From: Candidatus Omnitrophota bacterium
GTDB taxonomy: Bacteria; Ratteibacteria; UBA8468; B48-G9; DTJG01
NCBI GenBank assembly: GCA_023485205.1
Contig: JAMCZX010000006.1
Span: 1-6,499, forward strand
Direction: 5' to 3'
DNA length: 6,499 bases
The translations under genes and the position numbers were made by a program. Below the pieces are notes generated by a model, which was not told the origin of the DNA, made no database searches, and was given only the letters and a program-made list of their open reading frames with translations. Positions 1-6,499 of the stretch are shown piece after piece; positions within the stretch are counted from its first letter, which is position 1, and each line of letters begins with the position of its first letter.

Positions 1-39
1 AAAAGCTATTCTACTCTGCAAAAAATATTAAATGTTTTA

Positions 40-1392
40 ATGCTTTCGATAGAAGAATATAGAAAGAATGCTATGCGGGCAGTCAACGAAGGTCTGCTTG
101 AGCCTGATTATATCGAAAGGAAAGAATTAAATGTATCTGTGTTAAAAAAAACCAGTATTACCAAACTTCAAAGTATGATAAAAACACTTGGAGTTAATGG
201 TGTTAGAGGACTTACCAAAGAAGAGCTGATATATAGAATTATGCAAAGTCAGGCAGAAAAAAATGGTCTTCTTTTTGGAGAAGGGATTTTAGAGGTTTTA
301 CCAGATGGATTTGGATTTCTAAGGTCTCCAAACCATGATTATTTACCAGGTCCTGATGATATTTACATTTCTCCATCGCAGATAAAGAAGTTTGGTCTTA
401 AAACCGGGGACCTTGTATCCGGTCAGATAAGGCCCCCTAAAGAAAGTGAAAAATATTTTGCCCTGTTAAAGGTTGAAATGGTAAATGGAGAAGACCCGGA
501 AAGTATTCAGGAAAGAATTCCTTTTGAGGAACTAACCCCGATTCATCCAAACCAGAGATTTATTCTTGAAACTACTCCAACAGAAACAACAGGAAGGGTT
601 TTAGACCTTATCTGTCCTATTGGAAAAGGTCAAAGGGGTTTAATTGTTTCTCCTCCGAGAACAGGTAAAACAGTAATCCTTCAGAAAATAGCCAATTCCA
701 TTGCTATAAATAACCAGGAGGTTCAACTTATTGTTCTTCTTATTGGGGAAAGGCCGGAAGAAGTCACAGAAATGAAAAGGTCTGTAAAAGGCGAGGTTAT
801 AAGCGCTACATTTGATGAACCCCCGGAAAGACATGTTCAGGTTGCAGAGATTGCTCTTGAGAAAGCAAAAAGACTTGTAGAGCATAAAAAAGATGTGGTT
901 ATTCTGCTTGATAGTATTACCCGGCTTGCAAGAGCACACAATGTTCTTGTTCCTCATAGTGGTAAAATTATGACAGGAGGACTGGAATCAAATGCTCTGG
1001 AAAAACCAAAGAGGTTTTTTGGTTCAGCAAGAAATGTAGAGGAAGGCGGCAGTCTGACAATTCTCGGGACAGCACTTATTGATACAGGAAGTAAAATGGA
1101 TGATGTAATATTTGAAGAATTTAAAGGAACAGGAAATATGGAGGTAAACCTTGAAAGAAAACTTCAGGAAAGAAGAACTTTCCCTGCTATTGATATAAAC
1201 CGTTCAGGTACAAGAAGAGAAGAACTTCTTGTAAATCCTGAAGAACTTCAGCTTATGTGGCTTTTAAGAAAGGTTGTTGCTCCATTAAATTCTGTAGAAG
1301 CAATGGAACTTCTACTGGGAAGGATTAGAATAACAAAATCAAATATTGAACTTCTTTTAAATCTAAAAAAGCAGGCAGAAGAATTAGTATAG
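40..1392 (+). CDS. rho: Transcription termination factor Rho (start uncertain)
   Basis: Rho is a hexameric RNA-dependent ATPase/helicase in the cytoplasm that binds C-rich nascent RNA, translocates 5' to 3' and releases RNA polymerase. The 450-residue product shows the family order: a Rho N-terminal helical domain (about 30-73), a cold-shock-like RNA-binding domain with GFGFLRS at 90-96, and a RecA-type ATPase. Visible motifs are Walker A SPPRTGKT (204-211), the likely catalytic Glu237 in [11 protein letters not shown], Walker B VVILLD (286-291), Q-loop SGKIMTGG (307-314), R-loop FKGTGN (361-366) and NRSGTRREE (387-395). Nothing is missing and the RNA-binding domain has no large insertion. 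The first ~29 residues extend beyond the E. coli N-terminus. No Shine-Dalgarno precedes ATG 40, and the frame stays open to base 1, so the gene may start outside the window; Met12 (base 73, after a weak AGAAAGA) is another option. guaB3 follows 28 bp downstream. Identity is very secure; the start is not. Confidence 0.97.
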   Translation: MLSIEEYRKNAMRAVNEGLLEPDYIERKELNVSVLKKTSITKLQSMIKTLGVNGVRGLTKEELIYRIMQSQAEKNGLLFGEGILEVLPDGFGFLRSPNHDYLPGPDDIYISPSQIKKFGLKTGDLVSGQIRPPKESEKYFALLKVEMVNGEDPESIQERIPFEELTPIHPNQRFILETTPTETTGRVLDLICPIGKGQRGLIVSPPRTGKTVILQKIANSIAINNQEVQLIVLLIGERPEEVTEMKRSVKGEVISATFDEPPERHVQVAEIALEKAKRLVEHKKDVVILLDSITRLARAHNVLVPHSGKIMTGGLESNALEKPKRFFGSARNVEEGGSLTILGTALIDTGSKMDDVIFEEFKGTGNMEVNLERKLQERRTFPAIDINRSGTRREELLVNPEELQLMWLLRKVVAPLNSVEAMELLLGRIRITKSNIELLLNLKKQAEELV

Positions 1393-1404
1393 AGGGAAAG
1401 AAAA

Positions 1405-1414
1405 GAGAGGGGGG
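1405..1414 (+). promoter_or_regulatory. Strong Shine-Dalgarno for the GuaB3-type gene
   Basis: The purine run GAGAGGGGGG ends 6 nt before ATG 1421, which is good spacing for ribosome binding. It fixes the start of the GuaB3-type gene. It contrasts with rho and dnaE, whose starts have no recognisable Shine-Dalgarno. The whole rho-guaB3 spacer is only 28 bp and holds no visible terminator. Confidence 0.8.
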
Positions 1415-1420
1415 AAAACA

Positions 1421-2581
1421 ATGGGGGTATGGATAGGAAGAGGCAGAAAAGCAAGAAGCTGTTATGGATTTGATGATGTTTCACTTGTGCCCGGGGATAT
1501 TACATTAAATCCTGCTGAAATTGATGTAAGTACAAAAATAGCAGGTGTAGAATTAAAAATACCTGTATTGGCAGCAGCAATGGATGGGGTTGTGGACCCA
1601 AAATTTGCCACTGAATTTGGAAGATTGGGGGGCCTGGCCGTTTTAAATCTTATGGGACTATACACACGATATAAAGACCCTTATCAGATTATAGAAAATA
1701 TTATATCTTTTCCATCTGAAAAAGCTACAGCATTTATACAGGAAATTTATAAAGAACCTATAAAGGAAGAGCTTATATCCCAAAGAATTTCTGAATGTAA
1801 GAAGAATAATATTATGTGTGCTGTAAGTTCAATTCCTCAGGCTGCTTTAAAATATGGTGCCATTGCCCAGGAGGCAGGCGCAGATATTTTTATTGTTCAG
1901 TCTACAGTAACAACAGCAAGACATATTTCAAAGAGCTATACCCCTTTGGATATAAACTCATTTTGTTCGGGTATGAAAATTCCTGTGATTGTTGGAAACT
2001 GTGTAACATATAAGGTGGCATATGAACTTATTGAAACAGGAATTTCAGGTCTTCTTGTTGGAATTGGTCCTGGAGCAGCATGTACATCAAGAGAAGTGCT
2101 TGGGATTGGTATTCCTCAGGTTACAGCAACAGTGGATTGTGCAGCAGCAAGGGACCTGTACTATAAAAAAACAGGTAAATATATTCCTATTATAACAGAT
2201 GGTGGAATGATTACCAGTGGGGATATCTGTAAGGCATTTGCTTGTGGGGCTGATGCTGTAATGGTTGGTTCGGCGTTTGTCCGTTCAAAGGAGGCACCAG
2301 GGAAAGGATATCATTGGGGAATGTCAACATCTGATGAAAATCTTCCCAGAGGTACAAGGGTTTATCTTGGAACCAGCGGCACCCTGAAAGAAATTCTTTT
2401 TGGTCCTGCCAAAACTGATGATGGGACACAGAACTTAATAGGTGCAATTAAACTTTCTATGGCAAGTCTTGGGGCTGCAAACATTAATGAAATGCAGCTT
2501 GTTGATATAGCCATTGCTCCTAATATAAAAACAGAAGGTAAGGCATATCAAATAGCAAAGAAAAATATGTCAAATAAATAA
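1421..2581 (+). CDS. guaB3: GuaB3-type IMP dehydrogenase (no CBS domains)
   Basis: This is a TIM-barrel enzyme of the IMP dehydrogenase/GMP reductase superfamily. IMPDH oxidises IMP to XMP with NAD+, the first committed step of guanine nucleotide synthesis. The 386-residue protein lacks the paired CBS (Bateman) module found in canonical GuaB; the barrel is continuous. The opening GRGRKARSCYGFDDVSLVP, the stretch GIGPGAACTSREVLG (214-228), and GYHWGMST followed by LPRGTR (297-313) match the GuaB3 / 'IMP dehydrogenase-related protein 2' group as I remember it from cyanobacteria and actinobacteria. Cys221 sits where IMPDH has its catalytic cysteine (GSICIT loop). Phosphate-binding elements are D260-G261-G262 and G283-S284. 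The cysteine argues for real IMPDH activity, unlike mycobacterial GuaB3, which lacks it. GMP reductase is the main alternative and is less likely from the overall pattern. The gene lies 28 bp after rho and has a strong ribosome-binding site. Without the Bateman module, the usual allosteric control by purine nucleotides is probably absent. Confidence 0.9.
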   Translation: MGVWIGRGRKARSCYGFDDVSLVPGDITLNPAEIDVSTKIAGVELKIPVLAAAMDGVVDPKFATEFGRLGGLAVLNLMGLYTRYKDPYQIIENIISFPSEKATAFIQEIYKEPIKEELISQRISECKKNNIMCAVSSIPQAALKYGAIAQEAGADIFIVQSTVTTARHISKSYTPLDINSFCSGMKIPVIVGNCVTYKVAYELIETGISGLLVGIGPGAACTSREVLGIGIPQVTATVDCAAARDLYYKKTGKYIPIITDGGMITSGDICKAFACGADAVMVGSAFVRSKEAPGKGYHWGMSTSDENLPRGTRVYLGTSGTLKEILFGPAKTDDGTQNLIGAIKLSMASLGAANINEMQLVDIAIAPNIKTEGKAYQIAKKNMSNK

Positions 2582-2616
2582 TATTTAAATACTCAGTGAA
2601 GCCTGTATTAATAAGT

Positions 2617-2737
2617 AGGCACAAAGTTAATACCTTACATAGAAGAATGTAACACTCAGGCACAAAGGCACAAAGTATTTAATGTATTTTAGTTTTTATT
2701 TTACTCTGTGCCTATGTGCCTTAGTACCTCTGTGCCT
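2617..2737. repeat. AGGCACAAAG-type repeat units in inverted arrangement
   Basis: AGGCACAAAG occurs exactly at 2617-2626, 2658-2667 and 2666-2675; the last two overlap with an 8-bp period (GGCACAAA). Three reverse-complement-type units follow: CTCTGTGCCT at 2704-2713, a TATGTGCC variant ending at 2721, and CTCTGTGCCT at 2728-2737. The set is thus three units facing three. Similar short 'aggcacaaag / ctttgtgcct' repeats are, from general recollection, scattered through intergenic DNA of many environmental bacteria. Whether this one is dispersed in its own genome cannot be seen from the window. It could be a MITE/REP-like element or a structured RNA segment. Confidence 0.7.
2657..2722. repeat. 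Imperfect 21-bp inverted repeat (hairpin) in the repeat array
   Basis: The arm at 2657-2677 pairs with 2702-2722 at 18 of 21 positions, around a 24-nt loop rich in T (2678-2701). The arms are made of the GGCACAAA units themselves. The T-rich stretch is in the loop rather than after the stem, so this is not a normal Rho-independent terminator. It could still act as an RNA-stabilising or termination-assisting structure at the end of guaB3. Confidence 0.65.
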
Positions 2738-2763
2738 GTAAATATGAACGTGGTTTAGTGAAT

Positions 2764-2781
2764 ATTTATATTAATATAAAT
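2764..2781. repeat. 18-bp perfect AT-only palindrome upstream of dnaE
   Basis: ATTTATATTAATATAAAT is its own reverse complement and ends 9 bp before ATG 2791. It could be an operator-like site or simply chance in AT-only DNA, where long palindromes are more common. If the alternative GTG 2758 were the start, this palindrome would be coding (NIYININ), a low-complexity stretch not expected at a DnaE N-terminus; that supports starting at 2791. Confidence 0.4.
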
Positions 2782-2790
2782 TATACTAAT

Positions 2791-5700
2791 ATGAAAGAAT
2801 TTGTTCATCTTCATCTTCATTCTGAATATAGCCTTCTTGATGGCATGTGCAGAATAGACAAAATTACAGAAGAATGCCATAAAATGGAAATGCCATCTCT
2901 TGCTATTACTGACCATGGCACACTCTTTGGCATAATACATTTTTATCAATCTGCGCTTAATCATGGGATAAAACCAATTATAGGCGAAGAAATGTATATT
3001 GCCCCTAAAAGCAGGCTGGATAAATCTTCTGCAAAACTTTCAGATTCAGATGTCAAAGAAGCATCCTTCCATCTTACAGTTCTTACGCAAGATTTAGATG
3101 GATATAAAAATCTTCTTGAACTCTCTACACTTTCATATCTGGAAGGATTTTATCATAAACCCCGGATAGACAGGGAAATTCTTTCCAAATACTCTAAGGG
3201 ACTTATTGTTTTAAGTGGATGTATGAAAGGAGAAATACCTTATTATATTGTAAAAGGAAATATAGAAAAAGCAGAACAGGCTGTGCAAAACTATATTGAT
3301 ATTATCGGGAAAGAAAATTTCTATTTAGAAGTAATGGATAACAATCTTCCTGAACAGAAAAAAATCAATCAAACATTATTAGAATTCTCTAAGAAATATT
3401 CTCTGAAAGTTGTTGCTACAAATGATTGTCACTATCACAGAAAAGAAGATGCTTTTGCCCATGAGGTTTTTCTATGTATTCAGACAGGTAATTCCTTGCA
3501 GGATGAAAATAGGTTGAAATTTTCAGGTGATGAATTCTATTTTAAAAGTCCTGATGAAATGCAGCAGATTTTTAAAGATATGCCATCAGCAATCAAAAAT
3601 ACAATTGAGATAGATGAAAAATGTCATCTAAAACTTGATTTTGGTACATTTCATATTCCTACATATAATATTCCCCAGGGATATACCACTGATACATATC
3701 TTGATAAAATTGTTTATCAAAACTTAAAAGAGAAATTTTCCCTTAATGGAGAAGAACAAAATTCTATTTCTGAAAGATTAAAAAAAGAAATGGAAGTTAT
3801 AAAAAAAATGAATTTCTCAGGATACTTCCTTATTATTCATGATATTGTAAGTCACGCCAAAAATCAAGATATAAAAGTAGGTCCTGGCAGAGGTTCCTGT
3901 GGAGGCAGTCTTGTGGCATATCTTCTTGGGATAACAGAAATTAATCCTATTGGATATAATCTGCTTTTTGAAAGATTTTTAAATCCTGAAAGAATATCCA
4001 TGCCTGATATTGACCTTGATTTTTCTGATAGAAGAAGGGATGAAGTCATAAAATATATAAGAGAAAAATATGGCGGGGAAACAAATGTTGCCCAGATTGC
4101 GACCTTTGGTACAATGGGAGCCAGAGTAGTGGTGAGAGATGTAGGCAGGGTTTTAAAAATGCCATATTCAGAGGTGGACAAGATTGCAAAAATGATTTCT
4201 TCTGAACCTGGAGTTTTACTAAAAGAAGAAATGGATAAAAATTCTGAACTTAAAAAATTAATTGAAACAAATGAAACCATAAAAAAACTTTTTGATATAT
4301 CCTTAAGATTGGAAGGTCTTCCCCGTCATGCATCAACCCATGCCGCAGGAGTTGTTATTACTGACAAGCCTATTTATGAATATGCTCCATTATTCAGGGG
4401 AACAAAAGGTGAAACAGCCACACAGTTTGAAATGTCAAGCATTGAAAAAATAGGGCTTCTAAAGATAGATATACTGGGACTAAAAAATCTTTCTGTCATT
4501 GAAGATACAGTCCAACTTGTTAAACAAAATAAAAAAATAGATATAGATATTTTAAAAATTCCTCTGGATGATAAAAAAACCTATGAACTTCTATCCACAG
4601 GAGAATCAAAAGGTGTATTTCAGCTTGAAAGCCCCGGGATGCAGGACCTTTTAAAAAGAATGAAACCTTCATCCCTTGAAGACATAATAGCGATTAATGC
4701 CCTTCACAGGCCTGGTCCTATGAAGAGCGGAATGGTTGACCTATATATAAAAAACAGACAAAATACTTCAGAAATCACCTATCAGCATCCTTTGCTGGAA
4801 AATATTTTAAAGCCCACCTATGGGGTTATATTATATCAGGAACAGGTAATGCAGATAGCCAATGTTTTAGGCGGTTTTACGCTTGGAGAGGCAGATATTT
4901 TAAGGAAAGCCATGGGGAAAAAAAATCCAGAGCTTCTTGAACAGCAAAGGGAAAAATTCATAAAAGGAGCAAAAGAAAACGGCCTTTCATCCAAACTTGC
5001 AGAAAAAATCTTTGATAATATGGCAAAGTTTGCTTCTTATGGATTTAATAAATCACATAGTGTCGGCTATGCGATTCTTGCTTATCAGACAGCTTATCTT
5101 AAGGCAAACTATCCCCTGGAATTTATGACTGCTCTGCTTAACAATGAAATAGGCAATCAGGAAAAAATATCTCTCTATATCCAGGATGCAGAAAAAACCA
5201 ATATATGGGTTTTGCCTCCAGACATAAATGAAAGCGGTGATAAATTTACAATAATGGGGAATGATATAGTTTTTGGGCTTTCAGCCATAAAAAATGTAGG
5301 CAGTGCAGCTATACAATCAATCCTTTTATCCAAGAAAGAAAAAAAGTTTGAGAATATTTTTGATTTTTGTCAGAATGTAGACCTGAGGCTTATCAATAGA
5401 AAAGTGTTGGAAAGTTTTATTAAGGCAGGTGCTATGGATTGCTTTGGAATGCCGCGGTCGCAATTATTTGCACTTGTGGATGAATCTATTGAACAGGGTT
5501 CCAAAATTCAAAAAATTAAAGAAGATGGCCAGCTTTCAATATTTGCAAAGACAGAAAAATATATGCCTCCTGTTAACCATAAGGTTATATATTCTCTACC
5601 TGAATGGTCGGAAACAAAACTTCTTGGATATGAAAAAGAGATGCTGGGGGTTTATAGAACAGGTCATCCTCTTGCGAAATATAAAAATATTCTCTTAAAG

Positions 5701-6237
5701 TATACAACAGCCTATAGTAACCAGATTGAAACATTAAAAGAGGGTCCGGAATTCTGGTTTGGCGGATTGATTCTCTCCTTAAAAAAAATGAATACCAAAA
5801 AAGGTGAAAAAATGGCAGTGGCTGAATTAGAAGACCTTTATGGTATAATGGGGATAGTTTTTTATCCAAAAGTGTTTGAAAGTAATATAAGTCTTTTAAG
5901 CCCCAATAATATAATATTGATTAAAGGTAAAATTGAACACAGGATGGATGAAAATAAGGTAATAGCAACAGCAGTGAAGTCTTTTGATATGCTGATAGAA
6001 AAAAAGACAGAAAATTTGGCTATTTCCATTATCCAGGGTTACCCGGAAGAAAATATGGAAATATTAAAATCACTATTTATGAAATTTTCCGGGGACTCAA
6101 AGATATTTTTAAGAATAAAAGAAAATGGTAATACATTAGCTAAGGTTTATCTTCCCAAATATCATGTAAATATTTCTCCTGAGTTTTTAGATGAACTAAA
6201 AAAAATTGTTTCAACTGAGCAAATAGAGGTAATATAA
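2791..6237 (+). CDS. dnaE: DNA polymerase III subunit alpha
   Basis: DnaE is the catalytic subunit of the replicative DNA polymerase. From ATG 2791 the product is 1148 residues, normal for DnaE1. I chose this start because MKEFVHLHLHSEYSLLDG matches the usual N-terminus; an in-frame GTG at 2758 would add 11 low-complexity residues. Neither start has a Shine-Dalgarno. Domains in order: PHP (about 1-280) with all nine expected metal ligands (H8, H10, D17, H42, E67, H94, C144, D212, H214); polymerase core with GPGRGSCGGS (364-373), the aspartates of PDIDLDF (D406, D408) and the third aspartate D560 in KIDILGL; a helix-hairpin-helix region near 825-880; the likely beta-clamp-binding motif QLSIF (914-918); an OB fold (about 988-1065); and a C-terminal domain. 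The intact PHP site suggests intrinsic 3'-5' proofreading, by analogy with mycobacterial DnaE1. Codons 1001-1031 are copied in inverse orientation at the window end. mtnA begins 4 bp downstream. Confidence 0.97.
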   Translation: MKEFVHLHLHSEYSLLDGMCRIDKITEECHKMEMPSLAITDHGTLFGIIHFYQSALNHGIKPIIGEEMYIAPKSRLDKSSAKLSDSDVKEASFHLTVLTQDLDGYKNLLELSTLSYLEGFYHKPRIDREILSKYSKGLIVLSGCMKGEIPYYIVKGNIEKAEQAVQNYIDIIGKENFYLEVMDNNLPEQKKINQTLLEFSKKYSLKVVATNDCHYHRKEDAFAHEVFLCIQTGNSLQDENRLKFSGDEFYFKSPDEMQQIFKDMPSAIKNTIEIDEKCHLKLDFGTFHIPTYNIPQGYTTDTYLDKIVYQNLKEKFSLNGEEQNSISERLKKEMEVIKKMNFSGYFLIIHDIVSHAKNQDIKVGPGRGSCGGSLVAYLLGITEINPIGYNLLFERFLNPERISMPDIDLDFSDRRRDEVIKYIREKYGGETNVAQIATFGTMGARVVVRDVGRVLKMPYSEVDKIAKMISSEPGVLLKEEMDKNSELKKLIETNETIKKLFDISLRLEGLPRHASTHAAGVVITDKPIYEYAPLFRGTKGETATQFEMSSIEKIGLLKIDILGLKNLSVIEDTVQLVKQNKKIDIDILKIPLDDKKTYELLSTGESKGVFQLESPGMQDLLKRMKPSSLEDIIAINALHRPGPMKSGMVDLYIKNRQNTSEITYQHPLLENILKPTYGVILYQEQVMQIANVLGGFTLGEADILRKAMGKKNPELLEQQREKFIKGAKENGLSSKLAEKIFDNMAKFASYGFNKSHSVGYAILAYQTAYLKANYPLEFMTALLNNEIGNQEKISLYIQDAEKTNIWVLPPDINESGDKFTIMGNDIVFGLSAIKNVGSAAIQSILLSKKEKKFENIFDFCQNVDLRLINRKVLESFIKAGAMDCFGMPRSQLFALVDESIEQGSKIQKIKEDGQLSIFAKTEKYMPPVNHKVIYSLPEWSETKLLGYEKEMLGVYRTGHPLAKYKNILLKYTTAYSNQIETLKEGPEFWFGGLILSLKKMNTKKGEKMAVAELEDLYGIMGIVFYPKVFESNISLLSPNNIILIKGKIEHRMDENKVIATAVKSFDMLIEKKTENLAISIIQGYPEENMEILKSLFMKFSGDSKIFLRIKENGNTLAKVYLPKYHVNISPEFLDELKKIVSTEQIEVI
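5791..5882 (+). repeat. Inverted repeat arm 1 (inside dnaE, source copy)
   Basis: These 92 bp encode part of the DnaE OB fold, from codon 1001 (NTKKGEKMAV...) to codon 1031 (ending ...FYPKVFE). They are identical, in reverse complement, to 6408-6499. The copy here is the native one because the dnaE frame runs straight through it and the encoded residues fit the protein. Confidence 0.97.
6225..6230 (+). promoter_or_regulatory. Shine-Dalgarno for mtnA inside the end of dnaE
   Basis: AGAGGT lies in the last codons of dnaE, with 11 nt between it and ATG 6242. The spacing is a little long but usable. Together with the 4-bp gap between genes it points to translational coupling and one transcript for dnaE and mtnA. 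Confidence 0.5.
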
Positions 6238-6241
6238 AATA

Positions 6242-6463
6242 ATGGATAGAATAGTAAAAACTTTAACATGGAAAAAAGATGAATTGGAAATCCTTGACCA
6301 GACATTGCTTCCGTTAGAAGAAAAATATATAACAATTAAAACCATTGAAGAGGTCTGGGAGGCAATACGGGGATTAAATATAAGAGGCGCGCCTGCCATA
6401 GGAATTGCTTTCAAACACTTTTGGATAAAAAACTATCCCCATTATACCATAAAGGTCTTCTAA
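6242..6463 (+). CDS. mtnA: S-methyl-5-thioribose-1-phosphate isomerase, N-terminal fragment with chimeric tail
   Basis: MtnA converts methylthioribose-1-phosphate to methylthioribulose-1-phosphate in the methionine salvage pathway and belongs to the eIF2B alpha/beta/delta-like fold. Residues 1-56 match its N-terminus: an LTWKKDELEILDQTLLPLEEKYI strand region, TIEEVWEAIRGLNIRGAPAIGIA, with the signature substrate-site segment RGAPAIGIA at 48-56. Normal MtnA is about 345-365 residues; here the frame ends after 73. The last ~17 residues (from F57, KHFWIKNYPHYTIKVF) are not MtnA. They are translated from the inverted dnaE copy that starts at 6408, so the authentic part ends near 6410. The catalytic Cys and Asp, which lie much further on in the family, are absent. 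The truncation is most likely an assembly or amplification artefact rather than a genuine pseudogene. Related family members such as ribose-1,5-bisphosphate isomerase are possible but fit less well. Confidence 0.85.
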   Translation: MDRIVKTLTWKKDELEILDQTLLPLEEKYITIKTIEEVWEAIRGLNIRGAPAIGIAFKHFWIKNYPHYTIKVF

Positions 6464-6499
6464 TTCAGCCACTGCCATTTTTTCACCTTTTTTGGTATT
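6408..6499 (-). repeat. Inverted repeat arm 2: reverse-complement dnaE fragment at the window end
   Basis: Every one of these 92 bases pairs with 5791-5882; the match breaks at 6407/5883. Read on the - strand the segment encodes DnaE residues from N1001 in the same frame as the source. It replaces the expected continuation of mtnA and runs to the last base of the window. The arms are separated by 525 bp. The shared CTT at 6408-6410 is also compatible with the mtnA reading, so a few bases of microhomology may mark the junction. This is best read as an inverted chimera at a contig end. Confidence 0.97.

Larger units (their letters stand above)
2582..2790. other. 209-bp intergenic region between guaB3 and dnaE
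   Basis: This is the only sizeable non-coding gap. It has no convincing ORF and no classical intrinsic terminator (no GC-rich stem followed by a T tract). It holds the AGGCACAAAG-type repeat array with its hairpin (2617-2737), a small TTACAT/ATGTAA stem-loop (2635-2652, 6-nt loop), a weak 2601-2620 hairpin relying on G-T pairs, and an AT palindrome beside the dnaE start. guaB3 transcription probably ends here and a dnaE promoter may lie here, but neither can be placed with confidence. Confidence 0.6.

Noticed and set aside
1..39. A second chimeric join at the left end
   Set aside because: I looked for the first bases, in both orientations, elsewhere in the window and found no match; the frame also runs smoothly into rho.
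640..957. 105-codon - strand frame opposite the rho ATPase domain
   Set aside because: It is antisense to Walker A/B coding sequence; its content is Asn/Lys/Phe-rich with no domain.
2601..2620. Candidate intrinsic terminator after guaB3 (GCCTGT...AGGC)
   Set aside because: The stem is only 4 Watson-Crick pairs plus G-T pairs, and no T tract follows.
2744..2772. Possible sigma-70-like promoter: ATGAAC (2744-2749), 17-bp spacer, TATATT (2767-2772)
   Set aside because: The -35 half matches only 3 of 6, and TATATT-like hexamers are expected by chance in this AT-only stretch.
2758..2790. GTG 2758 as the dnaE start
   Set aside because: It adds 11 low-complexity residues over a perfect DNA palindrome, with no ribosome-binding site; the protein from ATG 2791 matches the usual DnaE N-terminus.
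3864..4280. 138-codon open frame on the - strand inside dnaE
   Set aside because: It lies wholly opposite the conserved polymerase core of dnaE, has no recognisable domain and no separate start signal; it is a shadow of the dnaE reading frame.
5585..5869. 94-codon - strand and overlapping 89-codon + strand frames inside the dnaE 3' part
   Set aside because: Both overlap the conserved DnaE C-terminal region out of frame, and their compositions look like shadow frames.
1..6499. A novel multi-gene system
   Set aside because: All four genes belong to known housekeeping families and no unknown gene lies between them; the unusual signals are the inverted end copy and the intergenic repeats.

Overview
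The window comes from an AT-rich bacterial genome (roughly one-third G+C by eye). It carries four genes in a row on the + strand: rho (transcription termination factor), a GuaB3-type IMP dehydrogenase, dnaE (replicative DNA polymerase III alpha subunit), and the first ~56 codons of mtnA (methylthioribose-1-phosphate isomerase). These are housekeeping genes. Nothing looks like a phage, defence island, CRISPR array, transposase or RNA gene, and I found no new multi-gene system. The host cannot be named from these genes. A GuaB3 enzyme, a Rho with standard ATPase motifs and a DnaE with a complete PHP metal site fit a non-proteobacterial lineage, but that is inference.

Layout. 1-39 reads in frame with rho and has no ribosome-binding site, so the true rho start may lie outside the window. 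rho (40-1392) is followed after 28 bp by guaB3 (1421-2581), which has a strong Shine-Dalgarno sequence; the two are probably co-transcribed. A 209-bp gap (2582-2790) holds short AGGCACAAAG-type units, three in one orientation and three in the other, that can fold into a 21-bp imperfect hairpin. It also holds an 18-bp perfect AT palindrome just before the preferred dnaE start. dnaE (2791-6237) is complete, and mtnA starts 4 bp after it at 6242.

The most striking feature is at the right end. The last 92 bases (6408-6499) are an exact reverse complement of bases 5791-5882 inside dnaE. The switch falls inside mtnA, just after its conserved RGAPAIGIA motif, and replaces the rest of the gene with inverted dnaE sequence that stops 18 codons later. 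The best explanation is an inverted chimera at a contig end, from whole-genome amplification, library preparation or assembly. A recent real inverted duplication that destroyed mtnA is the less likely alternative.

Functionally the genes cover transcription termination, the first step from IMP to guanine nucleotides, chromosome replication, and methionine salvage. They do not form one pathway; the grouping looks like ordinary housekeeping synteny.
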